A stretch of 64,000 bases of DNA, from NCBI RefSeq assembly GCF_900231165.1, contig NZ_LT960614.1:2788550-2852549 (forward strand), in the 5' to 3' direction. Shown here piece after piece: positions 7,358 through 14,974 of the stretch. A program made the translations under genes and the position numbers. The notes under the pieces were generated by a model. The model was not told where the DNA came from, searched no databases, and saw only the letters and a program-made list of their open reading frames with translations. The stretch comes from Hartmannibacter diazotrophicus. Its GTDB lineage: Bacteria; Pseudomonadota; Alphaproteobacteria; Rhizobiales; Pleomorphomonadaceae. Numbering within the stretch: position 1 is the first letter of the stretch; each line of letters starts with the position of its first letter.

Positions 7358-8350
7358 TCAGACAGGGATGTCCAGAAAGTAGCGGACGCCCAGCGCATTC
7401 ACTTCGTAACGGGCTGTTCCGTTGACCGACGCCGGCACGACTTTGCTGAGAACGACGCTGCCAAAGCGAGACGCCTCCATCGCGGACGCGGGAGGGTTGT
7501 CGGCGATGTCCTCGACCGGCATTTCAATCCACTCGATCTGCAAATGGGACTGGCCGTTCGTCTTGACCAACTGCGAGGAAAGACTGATCCGGCGCATGCC
7601 CTCACGGACGTTGCCATGATCGATGGCATTCATCGTAAGTTCGTGCAGCGCCAGGCCGACGTGGAGAGCCGCGACGGGGTTCAGCAGGACATCGTCGCCA
7701 CTCAGCGATGCCACCTCCAGGCTGGTGGGCAGATACTGCATCACCTGCGTGTTGACGAGATCGGAGAACATCGCCCCCTGCCAACTGCGCTCGGTGACGA
7801 GATCCTGGGAATGGGACAGCGAATAGAGACGCCCGCGGAACTTGCGCAGGAAGTTATCGACCCCGACCTCGTTCCGCGCTGTTTGCGCCGCGATGCTGTG
7901 CACGACCGCCAGAAGATTCTTGGACCGATGACTGACTTCGAGCAGGAGATCGGCCAGCGCCCGCTCCTTGCGCCGATCCTCGGTGAGTTCGCGAATGGTC
8001 GTCACGGTCTGCGTGCCTGCGGTCGGCGTGCTCAGGGCCTGCACACGGAACTCGAAAATGCGCCCGCCCCGCGTTTCGGCTTCCATCGACGCGGTCTGCT
8101 CCTGCCCGTCCCTGACCGTCAGCTTGAGCGCCTTGAGACGCGACGCAATGTCTTCGCCGAAGATGGACGGATCGCTTGGCTGGTCTCCCGCGGCGATCGT
8201 CCAGGCGTCAGGCAGGTTCGAGATGAAAATAAAATCAAGGGATTCGTCCTGCAGCATCACACTCGCGCCAGACGCGATCAGCGCCAGCATGAAGTAATCC
8301 TGCAGCTTGTCCTTGCTGAGATTGTCGCGATGCCACGTCAGCCGGTGCAC
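7358..8350 (-). CDS. HWE-type histidine kinase next to phyR
   Basis: This 330-aa cytoplasmic kinase starts at GTG 8350 with GGAG about nine bases upstream. Residues 15-125 form a PAS-like sensor domain with no membrane helix. The dimerisation domain has H141 in LLLEVSHRSKNLLAVV, followed by a catalytic domain with HELTMNAIDHG and the Trp-x-Glu feature (EWIEM) that gives HWE kinases their name. Kinases of this group phosphorylate PhyR in several Rhizobiales. Being the gene directly downstream of phyR on the same strand, it is the best candidate here for a PhyK-type activating kinase, though sensing must be cytosolic. Confidence 0.85.
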   Translation of the reverse strand: MHRLTWHRDNLSKDKLQDYFMLALIASGASVMLQDESLDFIFISNLPDAWTIAAGDQPSDPSIFGEDIASRLKALKLTVRDGQEQTASMEAETRGGRIFEFRVQALSTPTAGTQTVTTIRELTEDRRKERALADLLLEVSHRSKNLLAVVHSIAAQTARNEVGVDNFLRKFRGRLYSLSHSQDLVTERSWQGAMFSDLVNTQVMQYLPTSLEVASLSGDDVLLNPVAALHVGLALHELTMNAIDHGNVREGMRRISLSSQLVKTNGQSHLQIEWIEMPVEDIADNPPASAMEASRFGSVVLSKVVPASVNGTARYEVNALGVRYFLDIPV

Positions 8351-8457
8351 GTCGCCGTACTCCAGTATCTACTTGCGCATTCAGCCGGCGGCTCGATCAC
8401 CAGAAGTTCAGCCCAAGTCTGCCCAGCCTCAAGAGAATGCCCTGTTCCGGGAATTGA

Positions 8458-9252
8458 TCAGGCCGCCGCGGCGGCCTGATCGTTGAAGAAGAGAGCCTGA
8501 CTGATCAGAGCCTTCACCATGTCGGGGTTGAAGGGCTTGGTCACCAGGAAGGTCGGTTCCGGCCGCTCGCCGGTGAGCAGCCGCTCGGGAAACGCCGTGA
8601 TGAAGATCACCGGCAGGCTTTCGACCGCCAGGATTTCGTTCATCGCGTCGATGCCGGAACTGCCGTCCGCCAACTGAATGTCGGCCAGGATCATGCCGGG
8701 GCGCGTGCGCTTGAAGAGCTCCGTCGCCTCGGCATGGGTCCGGGCAATGCCGGTCACCCGATGACCGAGATCGAGCACCATCTGCTCGATGTCCATGGCG
8801 ATAAGCGGTTCGTCCTCGACGATCATGATGTCTGTGGAGACCTGCCGGGAGATTTCATGCGCGGCTGCGTCGAGCAGCTGCCCGAACTCCGCTTCCGTCG
8901 CTTCCAGGATCTCCGCGGCTTCCAGCGGAGAGAACCCCTCGACGGCAATCAGCAGGAAGGCCTGGCGGCTGCGGCTGGAAAGCTGGGCCAGGTTGGCGAC
9001 CGCCCTGCGCTCCCAGGCATAGGGCGAGGCGCTCGGATCGACCTCGATCGCGGCGGAGCCGAAGATCTTGCAGAAGAGCTTGTAGACGGCGATCCGGTCG
9101 TTGGACGATGCCGGAAAGATCGACACGTCCGCGATGAGTGCCTCCAGCATTGCCGCCACATGGGCGTCGCCCGACGTCTGGGACCCGGTTACCGCGCGAG
9201 CAAAGCGCCGCAGCAACGGCAGATGCGTTACAATTCTGGCGGACAACGACAT
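8458..9252 (-). CDS. phyR: PhyR anti-anti-sigma response regulator
   Basis: This 264-aa protein has an N-terminal sigma-like domain (residues about 1-130) mimicking an ECF sigma factor, then a receiver domain with acidic cluster VEDE, phospho-acceptor D191 (ILADIQLADG) and K239 (VTKPF). This sigma-receiver fusion is diagnostic of PhyR. On phosphorylation the sigma-like part binds NepR and frees EcfG. The ATG at 9252 follows AAGGTGAGG. It is divergent from nepR-ecfG across a 144-base control region containing a large hairpin. No perfect EcfG box is visible upstream of it, unlike many homologues. Confidence 0.96.
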   Translation of the reverse strand: MSLSARIVTHLPLLRRFARAVTGSQTSGDAHVAAMLEALIADVSIFPASSNDRIAVYKLFCKIFGSAAIEVDPSASPYAWERRAVANLAQLSSRSRQAFLLIAVEGFSPLEAAEILEATEAEFGQLLDAAAHEISRQVSTDIMIVEDEPLIAMDIEQMVLDLGHRVTGIARTHAEATELFKRTRPGMILADIQLADGSSGIDAMNEILAVESLPVIFITAFPERLLTGERPEPTFLVTKPFNPDMVKALISQALFFNDQAAAAA

Positions 9253-9315
9253 TCGATACCCTCACCTTTCGGAAAGGCGCACGGAAGATGCGCCGGAAAC
9301 AGAAATCCGAGGGGA

Positions 9316-9375
9316 AAATGCGCCAGCGCAAAAAAAGTTGCACCCCCTCCGAACTTTTTTTGCGCTGGCGCATTT
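9316..9375. repeat. 24-bp perfect inverted repeat in the phyR-nepR control region
   Basis: The arms 9316..9339 and 9352..9375 are perfect reverse complements: AAATGCGCCAGCG, then CA7 and GTT, against the mirrored right arm. They are separated by a 12-base loop GCACCCCCTCCG. The stem would form in the nepR-ecfG leader or in phyR's leader, depending on where transcripts start. A/T runs lie next to the loop, not after the stem, so this is not a standard terminator. Confidence 0.85.
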
Positions 9376-9396
9376 CAGGCCGGAGACTTTGATTTC

Positions 9397-9633
9397 ATGG
9401 CAAGCAGGTTTGGATCAATGACAGACACTTCGCAGGCAGCCGGGCAAGTCGCCGGCTCGGAAGCAAGGCCAAAGGATGCCCCCGGTTCGGCCGAGACCAA
9501 CGGGGCAATTTCGCGCAAGCTGCGCGAACTTTACCAGACCGTTCAGGACGAGGGCGTACCCGACCGCTTTCTCGATCTCCTCGACAAACTCGACGCGGCC
9601 GAACGTCTCGCAGACAGGGAGCGGCAGAAATGA
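9397..9633 (+). CDS. nepR: NepR anti-sigma factor
   Basis: This short acidic protein (78 aa from ATG 9397, or 71 aa from ATG 9418) contains the NepR helix signature LRELYQTVQDEGVPDRFLD followed by LLDKLD. NepR binds EcfG and holds it inactive until phosphorylated PhyR captures NepR. The first start has GGAG about 11 bases upstream; the second lacks a clear site, so the choice is uncertain. The stop overlaps the ecfG start by four bases (ATGA), giving coupled synthesis of sigma and anti-sigma. Confidence 0.93.
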   Translation: MASRFGSMTDTSQAAGQVAGSEARPKDAPGSAETNGAISRKLRELYQTVQDEGVPDRFLDLLDKLDAAERLADRERQK

Positions 9634-10193
9634 GTGAAACTGTCAGCGATCCCCACGCCTTCAAGCGCGAACTGCTTGCGGCCATCCCCGGCATCCGCGC
9701 CTTCGCCGTCTCTCTGGCCGGCAGCTATGACCGGGCCGACGACCTCGTTCAGGACACGATCCTGAAAGCCTGGGACAAGCAGGCGAGCTTCACGCTCGGC
9801 ACCAACATGAAGGCGTGGCTCATCACCATCCTGCGCAACGACTTCTACAGCAAGATGCGCAAGCGCGGACGCGAGGTGCAGGACAGCGACGGAGTCTTCA
9901 CGGAGCGCCTGGCCGTTCACCCCGCCCAGCACGGCTCGCTCGACCTCGACGACTTCCGCACGGCTCTTGCCGAGCTTCCTGAGGATCAGCGCGAGGCCCT
10001 GCTCCTCGTCGGCGCCTCCGGCTTTTCCTATGAAGAAACAGCTGAAATCTGCGGCTGCGCTGTCGGCACGATCAAGAGCCGCATCAACCGGGCCCGCACC
10101 CGTCTGCAGGAACGCCTCGGCATCGAGGCGGAAAGCGACTACGGGCCGGATGCCTATACGGCTGCCATCACCCTGACAGGAGCGATAGGCTGA
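9630..10193 (+). CDS. ecfG: EcfG-type general stress sigma factor
   Basis: This 187-aa ECF sigma factor has region 2 (YDRADDLVQDTILKAW, MKAWLITILRNDF) and region 4 (LAELPEDQREALLLVGASG, YEETAEICGCAVGTIKSR), the standard EcfG (ECF15) arrangement. With NepR and PhyR it forms the partner-switching module for general stress. Three exact GGAAC-N16-CGTT promoters lie within 9 kb on the left. It converges with a degenerate receiver gene seven bases downstream, with no clear terminator between them. Confidence 0.95.
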   Translation: MSETVSDPHAFKRELLAAIPGIRAFAVSLAGSYDRADDLVQDTILKAWDKQASFTLGTNMKAWLITILRNDFYSKMRKRGREVQDSDGVFTERLAVHPAQHGSLDLDDFRTALAELPEDQREALLLVGASGFSYEETAEICGCAVGTIKSRINRARTRLQERLGIEAESDYGPDAYTAAITLTGAIG

Positions 10194-10199
10194 CCGCCC

Positions 10200-10586
10200 T
10201 CAGCCCGGTTTCAGGCGTCGCCTCACCGCGTCCTCGATCGCCCCCCGCATTTCTTCCATTTCGTAAGGTCGCCCGATCACCGGCACGTCGCCGATGATCG
10301 CGGTGCCGCTCGGCCACTCTCCGAAGGTCGTGGCGATGATGACGGTGTGATTGTCGGCAATCAGTTGCTCGATCGCCTCCAGAACTGTCCCTGCCGTCAG
10401 CCCCAATCCCACGAGAATGAGATCGAACGAGCGGACGCAGGCCGACAGAAGTGTATCGAGCGGACGGATCTCGACCGAGCACGTCAGAAGCTGATCGAGA
10501 ATATACTGCGCCTCGAGGGCGACCAGATAATCGTCGTCCGCGACGAGACACCGGAACGGGCTGCTTCGCATGAGGGGACCTTCCAC
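10200..10586 (-). CDS. degenerate (pseudo-)receiver protein
   Basis: This 128-aa protein has the fold pattern of a CheY-like receiver: the acidic cluster is kept (VADDDYL) and a Thr follows strand 4 (IATTFGE). The phospho-acceptor position after strand 3 reads LVGLGL, without Asp, and the invariant Lys is replaced by Arg (VIGRPYE). It therefore probably cannot be phosphorylated normally and may work as a binding module. It may start at the internal ATG (MRSSPF). It converges with ecfG and diverges from the Crp/Fnr gene, so a role in stress control is possible but unproven. Confidence 0.75.
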   Translation of the reverse strand: MEGPLMRSSPFRCLVADDDYLVALEAQYILDQLLTCSVEIRPLDTLLSACVRSFDLILVGLGLTAGTVLEAIEQLIADNHTVIIATTFGEWPSGTAIIGDVPVIGRPYEMEEMRGAIEDAVRRRLKPG

Positions 10587-10673
10587 CGAAACAGCATAAA
10601 CACGCCTTCTCGACCGGCATTGTCATTTAACAATGACATGCCTGTCGTTCTTTATGGGCATGGGGAATGGAAA

Positions 10674-11441
10674 ATGACCGTCGTGAATGGAAATCACTGC
10701 ACGATCCGCACATCCTGCACCGATTGCCCCCTGCACGCCCTGGAAGGGTTTCGCCCGTTCACGCCCGACCAGCTGTCCTTCATCTCGCACTTCAAGGTCG
10801 GCGAATTCACCGCCAATGCCGGAGCGACGATCCTGGTCGAGGGCGCGCACAGCGCCCATCTCTTCACCGTGCTTGAAGGTTGGGGCTTTCGGCACAAGGT
10901 TCTGGACGACGGCCGGCGCCAGATTCTCAACTACGTGCTTCCGGGCAGTCTCGTCGGCCTGCAGGGCAGCCTTCTTGGCGAAATGCAGCATTCCGTCGAG
11001 GCACTGACGCCGATGACGCTCTGCGTTTTCGAGCGCGACCGGATCGACGAGCTCTTCCGCAATCATCCGGCACTCGCCTATGACGTCACATGGATCGCGG
11101 CGCGCGAGGAACGAATTCTCGACGAGCATCTCCTCAGCATCGGCCGGCGCTCCGCCCTGGAGCGCTCCGCCTATCTGCTTGCCGCCCTTGCCGAACGCTC
11201 TCGCGTGACCGGCCAGTCGAAGACCAAGAACGGCGACCCGGTGCATCTTCCCATCACCCAGGTCCACGTCGCCGACACGCTCGGCCTGTCGGTCGTCCAC
11301 ACCAACAAGACCTTGCGCAAGCTGGCCGATCGCAACCTCATCCGCTGGCTCGACCGGGGCTGCGAGGTGCGCAATGTCACAACCCTCGCCGAGGTTGCCG
11401 GTTGGGAACTGCCGGAGGAATTCGGCCGCCCATTCCTCTAG
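10674..11441 (+). CDS. Crp/Fnr family transcription regulator
   Basis: From ATG 10674 (GGGGA site upstream) the protein has 255 aa; an earlier in-frame ATG at 10638 lacks a ribosome site. Residues about 30-150 form a cyclic-nucleotide-binding-type beta barrel, then a dimer helix and a C-terminal helix-turn-helix (LPITQVHVADTLGLSVVHTN). Cysteines at 9, 15 and 18 plus C117 resemble the FNR iron-sulphur ligands, but the position matching FNR C29 is Glu. Oxygen or NO sensing is thus possible but doubtful. Its targets are unknown; no TTGAT-N4-ATCAA site was seen nearby. Confidence 0.85.
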   Translation: MTVVNGNHCTIRTSCTDCPLHALEGFRPFTPDQLSFISHFKVGEFTANAGATILVEGAHSAHLFTVLEGWGFRHKVLDDGRRQILNYVLPGSLVGLQGSLLGEMQHSVEALTPMTLCVFERDRIDELFRNHPALAYDVTWIAAREERILDEHLLSIGRRSALERSAYLLAALAERSRVTGQSKTKNGDPVHLPITQVHVADTLGLSVVHTNKTLRKLADRNLIRWLDRGCEVRNVTTLAEVAGWELPEEFGRPFL

Positions 11442-11738
11442 GCTCTGTCGAAAATCCGATCGATCTCTCGCGTCCAGTCGCGGCGGCGTCCAACGCCGAT
11501 CAGCGTTCATTTATGCATTTCACGCAATTCTGAAATCTGAGTCATGTCGATAACGCATGGGGATGTGGATTTCGGGGCACATTTTTTCATCGTGCCCGTC
11601 TTGAGGCATTTGCGCAAAACGAACACGCTGGACTTGGGCTCCGATGCAGCGCTAGCTAGGCGTCTGTGACAACGTCAAGAGCACCGACTCTGCATCCTTC
11701 GTACCGGGGACATGCGGCGGGCCGATCGGGGGACATTG

Positions 11739-14174
11739 ATGGATACCAACGCAATGAAGAACTGGGACGACCGTGGAACGACGGCCGAGGCCATCCGCGC
11801 GGGCATGATCGACAAGCTGGTCTATTCGGTCGGCAAGGACCCCGAACACGCCACTCTGCAGGATTGGTCCACCGCCCTCGGCCTCGTTGTCCGCGACCAT
11901 GTCGTCGATCATTGGTTCCGCGCCTCGCACCGCTCGCACGAGGAAAAGAAGAAGCGCGTCTACTATCTCTCGATGGAGTTTCTGATCGGCCGGCTCTTCA
12001 ACGACGCGATCGCCAATCTCCAGATCGAACCGGCCGTGCAGGAAGCGCTCAGCACCTATGGCCTTGAGCTGCGCGATCTGCTGGATCAGGAAAGCGACGC
12101 GGCGCTCGGCAACGGCGGCCTCGGACGCCTCGCCGCCTGTTTCCTCGATTCCATGTCACGGCTCGAAATCCCCGCCTTCGGCTACGGCATCCGCTACGAG
12201 CACGGCCTTTTCCGCCAGCGCTTCCACGACGGCTGGCAGATCGAGGAAGCCGAGGACTGGCTGGTCTCGGGCCACGTCTGGGAATTCGAGCGCCTGGAAG
12301 CCCGCTACACCATCAAGTTCGGCGGACACATTTCCTTCGACGGCCAGGGCAACACGAAATGGCATGCCGAAGAGACGGTCTTTGCCATGGCCTACGATAC
12401 GCCGATCACCGGCTGGCAGGGCAAGCACGTCAACACGCTGCGTCTGTGGTCCTCGCGTCCGACGGAAATCCTCGACCTGCGGCGTTTCAACAGCGGCGAC
12501 TACCTCAACGCCGCCGAGAAGATGATCCGCGCCGAGACCATTTCGCGCGTGCTCTACCCGGACGACACCACGCCGGAAGGCAAGGAACTGCGGCTGAAGC
12601 AGGAGTATTTCTTCACCTCGGCCTCGCTGCAGGATCTCATCCGCCGCTATCTCACCGAACATGACGATATCCGCCACCTGCCGGATTTCGTCTCGATCCA
12701 GATGAACGACACCCACCCGGCGATCGCGGTGGCCGAACTGATGCGCCTTCTGACCGACGAGCATCGCCTGTCCTTCGTCGATGCCTTCGACATCGTCCAG
12801 AAGACCCTCTCCTACACCAACCACACCCTGCTGCCGGAAGCCCTCGAGCGCTGGCACGTCGGCCTCTTCCGCAAGGTGCTGCCGCGCCACATGCAGATCA
12901 TTGAGTGGATCGACTTCCATCACCTCGCCGAGGTCCAGTCCCGCAATCTCGCCGTTTCGCTGGAGGATGTGCGCATCATCGGCCACGGCTCCGAGGTCCG
13001 GATGGGCAACCTCGCCTTCATCGGGTCGAAGAAGGTGAACGGCGTCTCCGCCCTTCACACCGAACTCATGAAGCAGACCGTCTTCGCCGAGTTCCACCGC
13101 CTCTATCCGGATCGCATCGTCAACGAGACCAACGGCATCACCCCGCGCCGCTGGCTCTATGAATGCAATCCGCCGCTGCGCAAGCTCCTGATGGAGACGA
13201 TCGGCACCGACTGGATCGCCAACCTCGAAAAGATCGACGCGGCCGCCGCCTTTGCGACCGATGCCTCCTTCAAGGAGAAGTTCGCCGCCGCCAAGCATGC
13301 CAACAAGATCCGCCTCGCCGGCGTGATCGAGAAGAAGCTCGGCCTGAGGGTCGATCCGACCGCGCTCTTCGACGTGCAAATCAAGCGCATTCACGAATAC
13401 AAGCGCCAGTTCCTCAACATCCTGGAGACGATCGCGCTCTATCAGGCGATCCGCCGTTCGCCCGCCAACGACTGGACGCCACGCGTCAAGATCTTCGGCG
13501 GCAAGGCCGCGCCCGGCTATCATGTGGCCAAGCAGATCATCAAGCTCGCCAACGACGTCGCCAAGATCGTCAACTCCGATCCCGTCGTCGGCGACCGGCT
13601 GAAGGTCGCTTTCCTGCCGAACTACAACGTCTCCCTGGCCGAGGTGATCATCCCGGCCGCCGATCTGTCCGAGCAGATTTCGACGGCCGGCATGGAGGCA
13701 TCGGGCACCGGCAACATGAAGCTGGCGCTCAACGGCGCGCTCACGATCGGCACGCTCGACGGCGCCAATGTCGAAATCGGCGAGCGCGTCGGCCCGGAAA
13801 ACATCTACATCTTTGGCCTGACATCGGAAGACGTCGCGGAAATCCGGGTCAAGGGCTACGACTCGCGCGCGACGATCGAGGGCGATCCGGTTCTCTCCGA
13901 CGTGCTGCGCGCCATCGCCGAGGGCGATTTCTCGCCGGACGATCCGTCCCGCTACCACGACCTGACCGACATCCTCTACAACAGCGACTATTTCCTGGTG
14001 ACGGCGGACTTCCAGTCCTATTTCCAGCGCCAGCGCGATGTCGACCACGGCTTCCGCGACACGTCCCGCTGGACGGAACGGGCGATCCTCAACACCGCCA
14101 ATGTCGGCTGGTTCTCGTCCGACCGCACGATTCGCGGCTATGCGGCCGACATCTGGAACGTGCCATCCGTCTGA
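11739..14174 (+). CDS. glgP: glycogen/maltodextrin phosphorylase
   Basis: This 811-aa enzyme releases glucose-1-phosphate from alpha-1,4-glucans in the cytoplasm. Start ATG 11739 follows GGGGGA six bases upstream; an in-frame ATG at 11712 is weaker. Family motifs run throughout, including LGNGGLGRLAACFLDS, and the pyridoxal-phosphate motif EASGTGNMKLALNGAL with the cofactor lysine at about K661. Length fits bacterial GlgP. It is alone, not with glgBCAX, and ends in a strong terminator, so it is a single-gene unit. Glycogen turnover under stress fits the neighbouring block, which is inference. Confidence 0.97.
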   Translation: MDTNAMKNWDDRGTTAEAIRAGMIDKLVYSVGKDPEHATLQDWSTALGLVVRDHVVDHWFRASHRSHEEKKKRVYYLSMEFLIGRLFNDAIANLQIEPAVQEALSTYGLELRDLLDQESDAALGNGGLGRLAACFLDSMSRLEIPAFGYGIRYEHGLFRQRFHDGWQIEEAEDWLVSGHVWEFERLEARYTIKFGGHISFDGQGNTKWHAEETVFAMAYDTPITGWQGKHVNTLRLWSSRPTEILDLRRFNSGDYLNAAEKMIRAETISRVLYPDDTTPEGKELRLKQEYFFTSASLQDLIRRYLTEHDDIRHLPDFVSIQMNDTHPAIAVAELMRLLTDEHRLSFVDAFDIVQKTLSYTNHTLLPEALERWHVGLFRKVLPRHMQIIEWIDFHHLAEVQSRNLAVSLEDVRIIGHGSEVRMGNLAFIGSKKVNGVSALHTELMKQTVFAEFHRLYPDRIVNETNGITPRRWLYECNPPLRKLLMETIGTDWIANLEKIDAAAAFATDASFKEKFAAAKHANKIRLAGVIEKKLGLRVDPTALFDVQIKRIHEYKRQFLNILETIALYQAIRRSPANDWTPRVKIFGGKAAPGYHVAKQIIKLANDVAKIVNSDPVVGDRLKVAFLPNYNVSLAEVIIPAADLSEQISTAGMEASGTGNMKLALNGALTIGTLDGANVEIGERVGPENIYIFGLTSEDVAEIRVKGYDSRATIEGDPVLSDVLRAIAEGDFSPDDPSRYHDLTDILYNSDYFLVTADFQSYFQRQRDVDHGFRDTSRWTERAILNTANVGWFSSDRTIRGYAADIWNVPSV

Positions 14175-14220
14175 GAGCCCACCCGGCTTTGCGACAGGCG
14201 AATCGGACTTCTAACGAATG

Positions 14221-14262
14221 GCTGCGCCGGCGGTGGGAATCACCGCCGGCGCAGCTTTTTTT
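14221..14262 (+). terminator. rho-independent terminator of glgP
   Basis: A perfect 15-bp stem (GCTGCGCCGGCGGTG and its complement) with a 5-base loop is followed by seven T. It lies 46 bases after the glgP stop. Confidence 0.93.
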
Positions 14263-14314
14263 CAACAACGGCAAGGGCGTCGCGGGAATCGCGCTCGCCG
14301 CGCGGCGGAGGATC

Positions 14315-14342
14315 GGCAAAAACTCCTGCTGGAGTTTTTGCC
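14315..14342. repeat. 12-bp hairpin
   Basis: GGCAAAAACTCC, loop TGCT, GGAGTTTTTGCC is a perfect inverted repeat without a following T run. It may be a secondary stop or processing site downstream of glgP. Confidence 0.5.
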
Positions 14343-14574
14343 GTCAGTCCTTTCGCAGATAACTAAAAGCCGGGTTTGAGACGCCCTTCATGGACAATCA
14401 GCCGTCGAACAGCCAATAGCTCATATAAAGACGCGAAATTTGTCTTTGATGCATACTAATAGTTGTATTATTCTCTTGACGCTTTAATGATGAATTAACG
14501 GCCCTATTGCCGGTTAATCTCTTGTTTGCTAATTTCCCAATAGTTCGCGTAATGCATTTTTAGGAGGTTTTTTT

Positions 14575-14838
14575 ATGCGAAAGATCCTTATGGCCGCAGC
14601 AGCAGCGGCAATTTTGGGGCTTACGACTGCACCGAGCTATGCGATTGAAGTCAACATCGACAAGCTCGTGAACGGGGTGTTCAACTGCTTCTTCGACGAT
14701 CCGCGAGGACCGGCCTGCTTCTTCTACTCCCCGATCGGTGAAACCGGCCCGAACGGCGCCCCGCTTCCGGTGGCCGCTCTCGGCCTGCCGATCGCCGGCG
14801 GCCTGATGGCCTACGCGCTTCGCAAGAACCGCCGCTGA
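14575..14838 (+). CDS. small secreted, C-terminally anchored protein
   Basis: This 87-aa protein has an N-terminal signal peptide (about 23 residues, ending TTAPSYA), a short mature part with two cysteines (FNCFFDDPRGPACFF), a Gly/Pro linker and a C-terminal hydrophobic helix followed by basic residues (LRKNRR). The tail layout recalls sorting tails (Pro motif, helix, Arg), but no known sortase or exosortase motif is exact. I do not recognise a family. AGGAGG lies eight bases before the ATG and the leader is AT-rich, so it may be strongly expressed. It stands alone between glgP and recG. Confidence 0.75.
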   Translation: MRKILMAAAAAAILGLTTAPSYAIEVNIDKLVNGVFNCFFDDPRGPACFFYSPIGETGPNGAPLPVAALGLPIAGGLMAYALRKNRR

Positions 14839-14845
14839 GGACGCA

Positions 14846-14907
14846 ATCCGTCCAGGACGGATAGTCCAATGATCTTCGTCGAGGCCGCTTCCGCAAGGAT
14901 GCGGCCT
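14846..14907 (+). terminator. tandem hairpins downstream of the small secreted protein
   Basis: Two inverted repeats follow the stop codon: ATCCGTCC-A-GGACGGAT at 14846..14862, and AGGCCGC / GCGGCCT at 14882..14907 with a 12-base loop. The sequence after the second is only moderately T-rich (TGATTGATTCTT). Termination before recG is plausible but not certain. Confidence 0.4.
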
Positions 14908-14974
14908 TGATTGATTCTTGGCCCTGCTTTTCCTTCTTGCCCCGTTCATGCGTTCGGGGCTCTATCCTGTTCGT

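Larger units (their letters stand above)
14175..14574. other. intergenic region after glgP
   Basis: This contains the glgP terminator (14221..14262), a second hairpin (14315..14342), and an unusually AT-rich stretch from about 14400 to 14560 leading into a very strong ribosome site (AGGAGG) for the small secreted protein at 14575. A TTGACG at about 14476 could be a -35 element, but I see no matching -10. No gene is apparent. Confidence 0.5.

Noticed and set aside
12156-14048. 630-codon frame on the minus strand
   Set aside because: It is the antisense of glgP, with valine/aspartate-rich, non-conserved composition.
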